Source: Ponticoccus alexandrii
Lineage (GTDB): Bacteria > Pseudomonadota > Alphaproteobacteria > Rhodobacterales > Rhodobacteraceae
Direction of reading: 5' to 3'
NCBI RefSeq assembly: GCF_016806125.1
Contig: NZ_CP047166.1
Coordinates: forward strand, 3,596,001-3,660,000
Length of the DNA: 64,000 nucleotides
The notes under the pieces are model-generated. The model had not been told where the DNA came from. It ran no database searches and was given only the letters and a program-made list of their open reading frames with translations. The position numbers and the translations under genes are program-made. This document shows, in pieces, positions 47,098 to 55,908 of the stretch (position 1 is the stretch's first letter; every line of letters begins with the position of its first letter).

Positions 47098-48350
47098 TCC
47101 GTTGTCTCCTTCAGGGCGCTTTCGGCGGCAGAGGTCAGTCCGCGCACCTCGCCCGACATCGCCACCTCTTGGGCAGCGGCAAAGCGTTCGTGGTTCTGCG
47201 ACACTCGCGCCAGATCGTAAAGGTAGTTCACCATCAGTCCGTGGGACTGCTTCAGCCCCTTGGGCGAGGTATCGGCGCCGGCGTTCAGCGCATGGACCAG
47301 CGCGCCGTTGCCGAGGTGAAAGCGCGCCACCGGGTCCAGCGGCTGCCCGTCGCCCCGTTTCGCGCGCGTCAGGTAGTGGGCGCCAAGCTGGCGCTGCTGC
47401 GTTTCGGTCATGTCGTCCCGGTCGAGGCCCTGATCCGCCAGCCAGCGCCGGAAGCCGGGCATGGGCGAAAGCGTGACGAAGGTCTTGAGACCGGGCAGCG
47501 CCTGCGAGAGGTCGGCGGCCACCTGCTTGATCAGCGAATTGCCGAAGGAAATGCCCGCCAGCCCGGCCTGACAGTTCGAGATCGAGTAGAAGTTCGCCGT
47601 GTCCGCCTGATCGGCCGCGCGCAGCGTGCGATCCTCGGCCAGAAGCGCCTGTACCGAGGTCGCCACCCCCTGCGTCAGCGCCACCTCGACGAAGATCAGC
47701 GGCTCGTCGGGCATGGCCGGGTGGAAGAAGGCGAAACAGCGCCGGTCCGCCGGTTGCAGACGGCGGCGCAGGTCGTCCCAGCTGTCGATGGCGTGGACCG
47801 CCTCGTAGGCGATGATCTTCTCGAGGATCGCAGCCGGGCTTTCCCAGCTGATCGGGCGCAGCACCAGAAAGCCCCGGTTGAACCACGACGCGAAGAGGTG
47901 GCGGAAATCGAGGTCCAGCGCCATCAGCGCCTCTTCGCCCCGACCCAGCCGCAGCAGGTCGGCGCGCATCCGAACCAGTAGATGCGTCGCCCCCGGCACC
48001 ATGTTCAGGCGGCGGATCAGTTCTTGCCGGGGCGGCTCGGCGGCGGCGGCAAAGGCGCGGTAACTGGCCTTGCCGGGTGCCTCTTCGTAGGCGGCCAGGG
48101 CGGCCCGAACCGCCTCTGGCTGAACGTCCATCGCCGTCGCGAGGTGGCGGAAGAAGGCCAGCCTGTCCTCGTCGGACCAGCCTTCGTAGCGGTCCAGCAA
48201 CTGGCGCGCGACGGCCTGCCCCGTGACCTCTCCGGTGGCGCCGATCAGGTCGGCGGTCAGATCCTCGAAGGGCCGGTCGTCCTGCCGGGCAAGGCCGAAG
48301 CGATAGCGCCGTTCGAAGACCGTGTTCAGAAGGTCGGCGAGGATGCTCAT
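47094..48350 (-). CDS. matA: Malonyl-CoA decarboxylase MatA
   Basis: 418 residues. MatA releases CO2 from malonyl-CoA to give acetyl-CoA. ISNCQAGLAGISFGNSLIKQ, LSPMPGFRRWLADQ and FHLGNGALVHALNAGAD are the signature of the family, in which Ser and His near the C-terminus are catalytic. Start at 48350 (MSILADLLNTVFERR). It overlaps the dctM stop by 4 nt. Confidence 0.94.
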   Translation of the reverse strand: MSILADLLNTVFERRYRFGLARQDDRPFEDLTADLIGATGEVTGQAVARQLLDRYEGWSDEDRLAFFRHLATAMDVQPEAVRAALAAYEEAPGKASYRAFAAAAEPPRQELIRRLNMVPGATHLLVRMRADLLRLGRGEEALMALDLDFRHLFASWFNRGFLVLRPISWESPAAILEKIIAYEAVHAIDSWDDLRRRLQPADRRCFAFFHPAMPDEPLIFVEVALTQGVATSVQALLAEDRTLRAADQADTANFYSISNCQAGLAGISFGNSLIKQVAADLSQALPGLKTFVTLSPMPGFRRWLADQGLDRDDMTETQQRQLGAHYLTRAKRGDGQPLDPVARFHLGNGALVHALNAGADTSPKGLKQSHGLMVNYLYDLARVSQNHERFAAAQEVAMSGEVRGLTSAAESALKETTE

Positions 48351-49663
48351 ACGCCCGGTCCCATCACGAGGTCGGGCAGCCATGTCGCCAGCCCCGGGAA
48401 GAAGCATAGAAGCAGGATGGCCACGACCATGCAGGCAACGAAGGGCAAAGAGCCTTTGAGGATGGTCTTCAGCGAGATATCCGGCGCGATGCCGTTGATC
48501 ACATAGAGGTTCAGGCCCACCGGCGGAGAGATCAGGCCGATCTCCATGTTGATGGTCAGGATCACCGCGAACCAGATGGGGTCGAACCCGGCGGTCTGGA
48601 TGATCGGCAGCAGGATCGGCGCCGCCATCAGGATCACCGCCACCGGCGGCAGGAAGAAGCCCGCGATCAGCAGGAAGACGTTCACCGCCGCCATCAGCAC
48701 CCAGCGGTTGACCTCAAGCTCTCCGATCCATGCGGCGATGGACTGCGTGATGAAGAGCGACGACAGCATGTAGCTGAAGACCCCGGCGGCGGCGATGATG
48801 AAGAGGATCATCACGCTTTCCCGGGTCGAGTCTCTCAGGACCACCCAGAGCGACCGGGGCGACCAGAGCTGGTAGATCACCATGGCGATCAGCAGGCAGA
48901 GCAGCGCGCCCACGGCTGCCGTCTCGGACGGTGTCGCGATGCCGCCGTACATGGCGTAAAGGACGCCGAGAATGATCACCAGAAAGGGCACGACGCGCGG
49001 CAGGATCTCGAACCGCTCGCCCCAAGAATAGCGGCGCGCGGTCAGCTTGTCGCGCTCACCCGAGCGGGCGGTGGAATAGAGCGACCACGCCATGAACAGC
49101 ATCATCAGCATGAAGCCCGGCACCACGCCCGCGAGGAACAGCCGCCCGATCGAGGTCTCGGTCGCGATGCCGTAGACGATCATGGTGACCGAGGGCGGGA
49201 TCAGGATGCCCAGCGTGCCGCCCGCCGCGATGGAGCCCGCCGCGACACCGTCGGGGTAGCCGCGCTTGCGCATCTCGGGGATGCCCATCTTGCCGATGGC
49301 CGCGCAGGTCGCCGGGCTGGAGCCCGACATCGCCGCGAACAAGGCGCAGGCGCCGAGGTTCGAGATCACCAGCCCGCCCGGCACCCGGGTCAGCCAGCGT
49401 TCCAGCGCCTCGTACAGATCCGCCCCCGCGCGGGTCGAGGCGATCGAGGCCCCCATGATGATGAACATCGGGATCGAGAGCAGCGCGAAGCTGTCGAGCT
49501 TGCCGAAGAATATCTCGGGCATCAGTTCCAGCGAGCGGGCGCCATCGAAGACGATCAGGAAGCCAGCCGACACGATCAGCAGGCCAATCGCCACCGATAC
49601 GCCGGAAAACAGGACGAGAATGGTGGCCAGCGCGACCAGCAGTCCCAGAACAAGCGGGTCCAT
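48347..49663 (-). CDS. matM: TRAP transporter large permease (malonate)
   Basis: 438 residues, about 12 helices, DctM family. Blocks GMSGSS-like ALFAAMSGSSPATCAAIGKM and GGTLGILIPPSVTMIVYGIA form the substrate/sodium site region. With the P and Q subunits upstream and MatA/MatB downstream it should carry malonate. Overlaps dctQ by one base (TGATG). Confidence 0.92.
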   Translation of the reverse strand: MDPLVLGLLVALATILVLFSGVSVAIGLLIVSAGFLIVFDGARSLELMPEIFFGKLDSFALLSIPMFIIMGASIASTRAGADLYEALERWLTRVPGGLVISNLGACALFAAMSGSSPATCAAIGKMGIPEMRKRGYPDGVAAGSIAAGGTLGILIPPSVTMIVYGIATETSIGRLFLAGVVPGFMLMMLFMAWSLYSTARSGERDKLTARRYSWGERFEILPRVVPFLVIILGVLYAMYGGIATPSETAAVGALLCLLIAMVIYQLWSPRSLWVVLRDSTRESVMILFIIAAAGVFSYMLSSLFITQSIAAWIGELEVNRWVLMAAVNVFLLIAGFFLPPVAVILMAAPILLPIIQTAGFDPIWFAVILTINMEIGLISPPVGLNLYVINGIAPDISLKTILKGSLPFVACMVVAILLLCFFPGLATWLPDLVMGPGV

Positions 49664-50322
49664 CAGCGGGGTCCTTTCGTATCGGAGAAGTCCTGCGCGG
49701 CGCGCGCGCGGTCGGCGGGATCGTCCATCGCGTCCTCTGTCACCGGGTCAAGGTCGGCGCGCTCGGTCAGGGTGACGTCGTCTTGCAGGCCAAAGGGTTT
49801 ATCGACGTTCAGCAGCAGCGCGACGAGGTCGGCCACCAGTTGTAGCAGGAACAGGCCAAAGCCCACGGGCAGCGCCATGTAGGGAATCCACAGGCGCACA
49901 CCCCAGACGGTGTCGGACTTCCAGCCCCGGTCCCACGCGAAGTGCCAGAACTCGAAGCCGTAGAACAGCATCACACCGACCACGGCGATGGACAGCGACA
50001 GGGTCAGCACCGCCATGCCCTTGCGCGCGCGGGGCGGCAGGGCCAGCGGCACGAGGTCGACGTTGACGTGACCGCGCAGGCGCTGGACGTAGGGCAGCCC
50101 CACCAGCGTCGCGGCGATGACAAGATAGACGACCATCTCGGTCTGCCAGACGGTCGAGCCGTTCAGCACGAAGCGCACCCAGATCATCTGGCAGGTGATG
50201 CCCACCGCCGCGACGACCATCGCCGCCGAGGCCCAGCCCGCGACGGTACTGATCGCCGCCACCGCGCGCAGAAACGGATTGCCGCCGGTCGGAGCCGCCG
50301 CGGCCGATACCTGGCCTGACAT
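49663..50322 (-). CDS. matQ: TRAP transporter small permease (malonate)
   Basis: 219 residues with four helices of the DctQ type (WASAAMVVAAVGITCQMIWV, TEMVVYLVIAATLVGLPYVQ) and a charged C-terminal extension of about 50 residues. AGGAGG lies five bases before the ATG at 50322; a GTG two codons upstream is less likely. Second gene of the operon. Confidence 0.9.
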   Translation of the reverse strand: MSGQVSAAAAPTGGNPFLRAVAAISTVAGWASAAMVVAAVGITCQMIWVRFVLNGSTVWQTEMVVYLVIAATLVGLPYVQRLRGHVNVDLVPLALPPRARKGMAVLTLSLSIAVVGVMLFYGFEFWHFAWDRGWKSDTVWGVRLWIPYMALPVGFGLFLLQLVADLVALLLNVDKPFGLQDDVTLTERADLDPVTEDAMDDPADRARAAQDFSDTKGPR

Positions 50323-50381
50323 GGCCACCTCCTGAATTCATGGATTGGATGGGGCGGCCCCAGCGTGCCGCCCCGGATGGA

Positions 50382-51362
50382 TCACTCGACCGACAGGGCG
50401 AGATCCAGCAGCTTCTGGCCGTCGGGGGTTTCCTCGACGAAGGCCTTGTACGACGTTTCCTGCGCCAGCGCGCGCCACTTGTCGAAGTCCTCGGCGTTCA
50501 TCTGGGCGATCTCGACACCGGCATCTTTGAAAATCTGCGCCGAGGCCGCGTCTTCCTTCTTGGCCTCTTCGAGGTAATAGGCCTGCGCCTTTTCAGAGGC
50601 CGCCATCAGCGCCGCCTGCTGCTCTTCATTGAGGTTGTCGAAGGTGGTCTTGTTCATCAGCAGGGGCTGATACATGAACCACAGCGCATAGTCGCCCGCA
50701 GGCGTGTAGCAGGCCACCTGCTCGTAGATGCGGTAGCTGACGAAGGACGAAGACGAGGTGTTGGCCGCGTCCAGAACGCCGGTCTGCATGGCGTTGTAGA
50801 TCTCGGACGAGGCCATCGAGGCGATGGAAGCGCCCGCGCCCGCCAGCATCTGTTCGAAGGCCTTGCCCGCCGCGCGGGTCTGCTTGCCTTGCATGTTGTC
50901 GGGCTCGGTGATGCATTCCTCAGTCCCGGCAAAGCCGCCGGCGAGGTAGCCGTGCACCAGCACCTTGACGTCATCCTCGGCCATGATGCCTTCAAGCTGT
51001 TCCATGAACGGGCTTTCGTTCATGCGCGCGGCGTGGTCGTGGTTCTTCACCAGACCGGGCATCAGGGTCAGGTTGTAGGCGGGCCGCTGGCCGCCCGCGT
51101 AGGACAGCGGCAGCACGGTCATGTCCAGCTGACCGCGCGACAGCGGCGTGTATTGCTCGCGCGCCTTGAACAGCGAGCCGGACGGGAAAATCTTGATCTC
51201 GAGGTCGACACCGGCGGCAGCCACCTCGTCGGCGACCATCTGGGCGACCTCGTGGCGGACGTCGCTGGTGGACCACTGGTGCGACAGGCGCAGTTCCTCG
51301 GCCTGTGCGGCCGCCGCAAACAGCGCAAGACCCGCCACAGAGGCGGTCAAAGACAGTTTCAT
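50382..51362 (-). CDS. matP: TRAP substrate-binding protein (malonate)
   Basis: 326 residues. Signal peptide MKLSLTASVAGLALFAAAAQ (cut after AQA). DctP fold with the ligand Arg in ACYTPAGDYALWFMY-type region and LSHQWSTSDVRHEVAQMVAD at the start. Captures malonate in the periplasm for MatQM. First gene of the operon, 131 bp from the regulator gene start. Confidence 0.92.
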   Translation of the reverse strand: MKLSLTASVAGLALFAAAAQAEELRLSHQWSTSDVRHEVAQMVADEVAAAGVDLEIKIFPSGSLFKAREQYTPLSRGQLDMTVLPLSYAGGQRPAYNLTLMPGLVKNHDHAARMNESPFMEQLEGIMAEDDVKVLVHGYLAGGFAGTEECITEPDNMQGKQTRAAGKAFEQMLAGAGASIASMASSEIYNAMQTGVLDAANTSSSSFVSYRIYEQVACYTPAGDYALWFMYQPLLMNKTTFDNLNEEQQAALMAASEKAQAYYLEEAKKEDAASAQIFKDAGVEIAQMNAEDFDKWRALAQETSYKAFVEETPDGQKLLDLALSVE

Positions 51363-51425
51363 GATGTTCCTCCCTTGGTGCCGGATTCCCCGGACTGCCC
51401 AAACGGTGGCAGCCCCTGCACACGA

Positions 51426-51446
51426 TGTCAATATTTTTGTATACAA
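51426..51446. promoter_or_regulatory. MatR operator and matP -35 box
   Basis: A perfect palindrome TTGTATACAA (51437-51446) lies five bases from a minus-strand TTGACA (51426-51431). It sits about 46 bp from the expected start of transcription. On the minus strand the site reads TCTTGTATACAAAA, close to the TCTTGTA/TACACGA operator I recall for MatR of Rhizobium. Confidence 0.75.
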
Positions 51447-51492
51447 GAATGCCGCTATTGCGTTCAAAGGCGTTTCATGCATCCTGATCCCC

Positions 51493-52146
51493 ATGGAGCG
51501 CAAGAGATCCGACATCATCGCCGACACCATAGAGGGGCTGATCTTCGACGGCACCTTCCCGGACGGCGCGCGGCTGGACGAGGTCCAGCTGGCCGAGCGC
51601 TTCGAGGTCTCACGCACACCGGTCCGCGAGGCCTTGCAGCGGCTTGCGCTGTCAGGCCTGACCGAGCAGATCCCGCGCCGCGGGGTCTTTGTCCGCCAGC
51701 CCGGGCCGGTCGAGCTGCTGGAAATGTTCGAGGTCATGGCAGAACTGGAGGCGGTCTGCGCCCGGCTCGCCACCGCCCGGATATCCGATCAGGCGCTGGC
51801 GCAACTGGACGCGATCAACGCGGAATGCGCCCTTGCCGTCGCCGCGCAGGACCACGGCGCCTATTACAGCGCCAACGAACGGTTTCACGCGCTGATCTAC
51901 GCGCAGTCGGGCAATGCCTTTCTGGAACAGGAGGCCAAGCGGCTGCAACGCCGCCTGCAACCCTTCCGCCGGATGCAACTGCGCGCCCGGGGCCGGTTGC
52001 AGCAATCCATGTCGGAACACGAAGAGGTGGTAAAGACGCTGGCGGCGCAGGATGGCGCCCGCGCGGCGGATGTCATGCGCGCCCATGTCGCCGTGCAGGG
52101 TGAAAAGTTCCACCGACTGGTGGGCATGCTCAAGGCGGCGGAATAA
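51493..52146 (+). CDS. matR: GntR-family malonate regulator MatR
   Basis: 217 residues, FCD subfamily. HTH: LDEVQLAERFEVSRTPVREA then LQRLALSGLTEQI. Effector domain with the metal-binding Asp/His set (EALEAVCARLATAR-like, NERFHALIYAQSGNAFL, MRAHVAVQG). Divergent from the matPQMAB operon, as in Rhizobium, so it is named by context. Likely released from DNA by malonate. Confidence 0.85.
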   Translation: MERKRSDIIADTIEGLIFDGTFPDGARLDEVQLAERFEVSRTPVREALQRLALSGLTEQIPRRGVFVRQPGPVELLEMFEVMAELEAVCARLATARISDQALAQLDAINAECALAVAAQDHGAYYSANERFHALIYAQSGNAFLEQEAKRLQRRLQPFRRMQLRARGRLQQSMSEHEEVVKTLAAQDGARAADVMRAHVAVQGEKFHRLVGMLKAAE

Positions 52147-52202
52147 TCCGGTCGCAAACCGGCGGGACCGGGAAACCGTTTTCGGTTTCCGCCGCGAAAT
52201 AT

Positions 52203-52223
52203 TTGACAATCCTCCATTGTCAA
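52203..52223. promoter_or_regulatory. Inverted repeat upstream of heme oxygenase-phytochrome
   Basis: TTGACAAT-CCTCC-ATTGTCAA is a perfect 8-bp dyad with a 5-bp spacer, 200 bp before the heme oxygenase start and 57 bp after the matR stop. TTGACA could also be a -35. The bound regulator is not known. Confidence 0.6.
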
Positions 52224-52422
52224 CCACACATACCGTCCTAACCTTTGCCACCGAACGCTGGCGCGCGGCCACGTCCGAACAGCCGCGCCGTCTCATCCAT
52301 CCTCGGGCAAGTGGGGCCTTGCCCCCTGGATCAGGTCCCTATTGAAGCCGTTTAGCCTACCGCTCCCCCATCCCTCCCCTGCGACTAGCCCAGCCGTCAC
52401 GCCCGATACAGCCAGGGCAACC

Positions 52423-52974
52423 ATGCGCAGCGGGTTCCGCCACCACCTGCGCCGGGCCACAGCGCCACAACACGAGGCGGCAGAGGCCGCCTTTGCGCCG
52501 CTGACCGCGAACATCGGGCAGGGGCTGCGGGGCTTCCTCTGCGCACAACGGCAGGCCTTTGCAACGCTGGTCGCCGCACCCGCCCCCGCCGCTGCGCAGA
52601 TCTCGCACCAGATCACCCTTGACCTACTGGACCGGCTGGACCGCGACCTCGGCCCCCGGACCGATGCGCCGCAGGACCCGCCGCCGCTTGACCCTCTGGC
52701 CGTCGATTACCTCGTTCTGGGCTCGCGGCTGGGGACGGAAGTTCTGCGCAGGCGCCTCCTTGACGAGATGCCCGGCGTAACCCTGCCGATGTATTTCCGG
52801 GCGCCACCCGCCACGGCAGAATGGCAGCGGGTTTGCGCCGCTCTGGACCGTGTCTCGCTGAATAGCGCCCATGCGGCGCGGATAAAAATTGACGTGCGGA
52901 GGGGCTTCGATATCTTCGCCGCTGCAGCTTATGCGGCCTGTGAGGGCCAAGGCAGCACCGAGGGTCAGCCATGA
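52423..52974 (+). CDS. bphO: Biliverdin-producing heme oxygenase
   Basis: 183 residues, heme-oxygenase-like helical fold. The proximal heme ligand is the His in LRRATAPQHEAAEAAFAPLT. It opens heme to biliverdin, which the next gene product needs. Its stop overlaps the phytochrome start by 4 nt. The start at 52423 is the first ATG that fits; a TTG 27 codons upstream is less likely. Confidence 0.85.
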   Translation: MRSGFRHHLRRATAPQHEAAEAAFAPLTANIGQGLRGFLCAQRQAFATLVAAPAPAAAQISHQITLDLLDRLDRDLGPRTDAPQDPPPLDPLAVDYLVLGSRLGTEVLRRRLLDEMPGVTLPMYFRAPPATAEWQRVCAALDRVSLNSAHAARIKIDVRRGFDIFAAAAYAACEGQGSTEGQP

Positions 52975-55556
52975 ACGACGCCACCCCCACGCCGGTCGTT
53001 CCCGCCGACCTGACGAACTGCGACCGCGAGCCGATCCACCAGCTGGGCCGGGTGCAAGGCTATGGCGCCCTGATCGCCGTATCTGCCGACTGGATCGTGC
53101 AACACGCCTCCGAAAACCTGTTCGAGATCCTCGGGATAGAGCACGAGGCGGCGCTGGGCCGCCCGCTTCACGAAATCATCGTGTCGGACGGCTTCGAACG
53201 GATTCGCCGCAACCTGCGTTCGCTGGAAACCCACGACGGCGTGCTGCGGCTGTTCGGGGTGGTGCTGCGCGCCTCGGGCCGCAACTTCGACGTATCCGTA
53301 CACGAAAGCGGCGCACATCTGCTGATCGAGTTCGAACCCAAGCGCGAGACCCGGAATTCCGACCTGATGGCCGAGGTCTACCCGCAGATCTCGGCGCTGC
53401 GCCGCGACCGCGACCTGCGCACGCTGGCCCGGGACGCCGCCAAGGGGCTGCAATCGCTGTGCGGCTTCGACAGCGTCATGGTCTACCAGTTTCAGCCCGA
53501 CCAGTCCGGCCTTGTGATTGCGGAAACCCGGCTTGACGGGCAAAGCCGCTACGACGGCCTGCATTTTCCGGCCTCGGACATCCCGGCGCAGGCCCGCGCA
53601 CTGTACAAGCGGTCGCTCTTGCGGCTGATCGCCGATGTCGACGACCCCGGCGCGCGCCTGCTGCCCGGTGTCCGCATCGACGGCGCGCCGCTGGACCTGT
53701 CGCTGGCGGTCACGCGCGCCGTCTCTCCGATCCATATCGAGTACCTCAGGAACATGGGTGTTCAGGCCTCGATGTCGGTTTCGATCATGAAGGACGGGGA
53801 ACTCTGGGGCCTGTTTGCCTGCCACCACAACAGCCCGTGCTACATCGATTACGAACGCCGGACCTCGATCGAGATGTTCGCGCATATGTTCTCTTACGAG
53901 CTCAGCCGCCACGCGGACCGGCAGCTTAAAGAGATAGAGCGCGACACCGCGCGGCTTCAGACGCTGCTGATGGGCCATATGGCCAGTGGCGACTCGATCA
54001 CCGCTTCGCTTCTGTCGGTGTCCAACGAGATCGCCAGCGTCATCCCGCACGACGGTCTGGTGCTGATGCACGACGAGTCCTTCCACGCAACCGGCATTAC
54101 GCCCACCGAAGAGGATTTCCTTGCCATCGCGCGGATGCTCGACCGCTCCATCGGGTCAGAGGTCTTTGCGACCGACTGCCTTGGCAAGATCCACGAGCCC
54201 GCCCGCGATTACGAAGAGCGCACCGCCGGGCTGCTGGCGATTCCGATTTCGCGCCGCCCGCGCGATTACCTCGTGCTGGTCAGAAAGCAGATCGATACCG
54301 CGAAGACATGGGCCGGCGATCCGGCCAAGCCCGCGCAGGTGGGCCCAAACGGCGTGCGCCTGACCCCGCGCAAGAGCTTTGCGGCCTGGCAGGAAACCGT
54401 GCGCGGCAAGTCGGCGCCCTGGACGCCGGCAGAGACCCATGCCGCCGACCTGTTGCGCACGACGCTGCTGGAGATCTTCCTGAAGGTCACCGACGCGGCG
54501 AACCTGCAACGCAAGCGCGCGCAGGAGCAGCAAAGCCTGCTGATCTCGGAACTGAACCACCGGGTGCGCAACATCCTGAACCTGATGCGCGGCCTCGTCT
54601 CGCAATCGCGCAGTTCGGCGGCGACACTGGAAGAGTTCACAAAGAACCTCGACGGGCGCATCCACGCGCTGGCCCGCGCGCACGACCAGCTGACCGCCGA
54701 GCGGTGGGAGCCGACCTCGCTGAAGGCCCTGATCGCCTGCGAATTCGAGGCCTATGCCGAGACCGGGTCCCGGCGCGTCCGCGTGACCGGCCCGGATGCG
54801 ATGATCCAGCCCAACGCCTATACGACGCTGGCGCTTGTCCTGCACGAGATGGCCACGAATTCCGTCAAGTACGGCGCGCTTTGCGACCAGTCCGGGACGA
54901 TCACCGTGACCCTTCAGGTCGACCGCAGCGGTGGCATGCTGATCGACTGGGTCGAACGCGGCGGCCCGCCGGTGCAGCCGCCGACCCGGCGAGGCTTTGG
55001 CACCACGATCATCGAAACCTCGATCCCGCACGAACTGCGCGGTGACGCCGAGATTTCCTACAAGGTGACCGGCGTCGAGGCGCATTTCCGGCTGCCGCCG
55101 AACTGCATCGCCCAGATCCTGCCCGAGCAGACCGAGGAAGCGCCCCGCACACAGACCATCGTCACCGGCCAGACCGGCGATTTCCGCCTCAGCGGCCCGG
55201 TGCTGGTTCTGGAAGATGCGCTGATCATCGCGATGGACGCCGCCGCGATCCTCGAGGACATGGGCGCCGCCGAGGTCAAGATCTGCAGCTCTGTCGCCGA
55301 CGCCCTGTCTTGGCTGGAAACGCACAGTCCGACCATCGCGCTGCTGGACGTGAACCTGCAGGACGAGCAGAGCCTTCCGGTGGCCGAGCACCTTGCAGAG
55401 CGCGGCATCCCCTTCGTGCTGGCAACGGGCTACGGCATGACCAGCGACTTGCAGGAGGCCTATCCGCCCTGCGCCATCGTGCAAAAGCCCTTCTCGGCCG
55501 AGTCGCTGAAATCCGCGATGAGCGGCCTGTCCGCGCAGGACACCGGGGCGGACTAG
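52971..55556 (+). CDS. bphP: Bacteriophytochrome hybrid histidine kinase
   Basis: 861 residues. PAS-GAF-PHY photosensor: Cys17 (TNCDREPIHQLGRVQGYG) is the biliverdin site; GAF has FPASDIPAQARALY; the PHY tongue has PRKSFAAWQE. A kinase of the HisKA_2/HWE type follows (SELNHRVRNILNLMRGLVSQ, VLHEMATNSVKYGALC), and a receiver with the phosphoacceptor Asp in TIALLDVNLQDE. It senses red/far-red light and signals by phosphorylation. Complete and, as all key residues are present, probably active. Confidence 0.95.
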   Translation: MNDATPTPVVPADLTNCDREPIHQLGRVQGYGALIAVSADWIVQHASENLFEILGIEHEAALGRPLHEIIVSDGFERIRRNLRSLETHDGVLRLFGVVLRASGRNFDVSVHESGAHLLIEFEPKRETRNSDLMAEVYPQISALRRDRDLRTLARDAAKGLQSLCGFDSVMVYQFQPDQSGLVIAETRLDGQSRYDGLHFPASDIPAQARALYKRSLLRLIADVDDPGARLLPGVRIDGAPLDLSLAVTRAVSPIHIEYLRNMGVQASMSVSIMKDGELWGLFACHHNSPCYIDYERRTSIEMFAHMFSYELSRHADRQLKEIERDTARLQTLLMGHMASGDSITASLLSVSNEIASVIPHDGLVLMHDESFHATGITPTEEDFLAIARMLDRSIGSEVFATDCLGKIHEPARDYEERTAGLLAIPISRRPRDYLVLVRKQIDTAKTWAGDPAKPAQVGPNGVRLTPRKSFAAWQETVRGKSAPWTPAETHAADLLRTTLLEIFLKVTDAANLQRKRAQEQQSLLISELNHRVRNILNLMRGLVSQSRSSAATLEEFTKNLDGRIHALARAHDQLTAERWEPTSLKALIACEFEAYAETGSRRVRVTGPDAMIQPNAYTTLALVLHEMATNSVKYGALCDQSGTITVTLQVDRSGGMLIDWVERGGPPVQPPTRRGFGTTIIETSIPHELRGDAEISYKVTGVEAHFRLPPNCIAQILPEQTEEAPRTQTIVTGQTGDFRLSGPVLVLEDALIIAMDAAAILEDMGAAEVKICSSVADALSWLETHSPTIALLDVNLQDEQSLPVAEHLAERGIPFVLATGYGMTSDLQEAYPPCAIVQKPFSAESLKSAMSGLSAQDTGAD

Positions 55557-55908
55557 GCGCGCGGGGCTTACCCGGATCGGATCGGGGCAGCGGCGCGCCG
55601 GGCACCATGCCGGGCGCGCGTATCGCCCGAAACATCGGCAGGCCGCCCGGGCAATCGGGCGCGCTCTGCGGGACATTTCCGCTGTCGGTGGCAAGGCCTT
55701 GATCCGCCACGACCCCGGCGATAGCCGTTGCCGCCCGGCAGCCAGCCCTGCCGCCCCGCCCCGGATGGTCAGGCAGGTGTCGCGGATCATGCCTGCCCCG
55801 TGGGTGACCATGGGGGCAGGCACGGGATCGCCCGAAAGCCTTGTTGCACCAGCCAGTTTTTCTTCTCCACCGGCGGGAACCATCCGGCCTGCGGCGCATT
55901 TCGCCAGC
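55557..55908. other. Intergenic region between bphP and ctaC
   Basis: 352 bp. Contains a near-perfect 12-bp stem (55593-55604 with 55608-55619, one mismatch) that may end the phytochrome transcript, a candidate promoter TTGATC-N17-TAGCCG (55699-55727), and a 9-bp hairpin (GCCTGCCCC/GGGGCAGGC at 55791-55821). Confidence 0.5.
55699..55727 (+). promoter_or_regulatory. Candidate promoter of the cytochrome oxidase operon
   Basis: TTGATC (55699-55704) and TAGCCG (55722-55727) 17 bp apart. The -35 is the same as in the rpsA and rplS promoters; the -10 is weaker. Confidence 0.35.

Noticed and set aside
44044-47220. 1058-residue plus-strand frame
   Set aside because: Antisense of phosphatase and matB, both of which carry clear family motifs.
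52203-52223. PpsR/CrtJ box before bphO
   Set aside because: PpsR sites read TGT-N12-ACA; the dyad here has ACA before TGT.
55699-55908. Upstream extension of ctaC
   Set aside because: The extra 70 residues are Pro/Ala/Arg-rich and would put the lipobox and helix far inside the protein.
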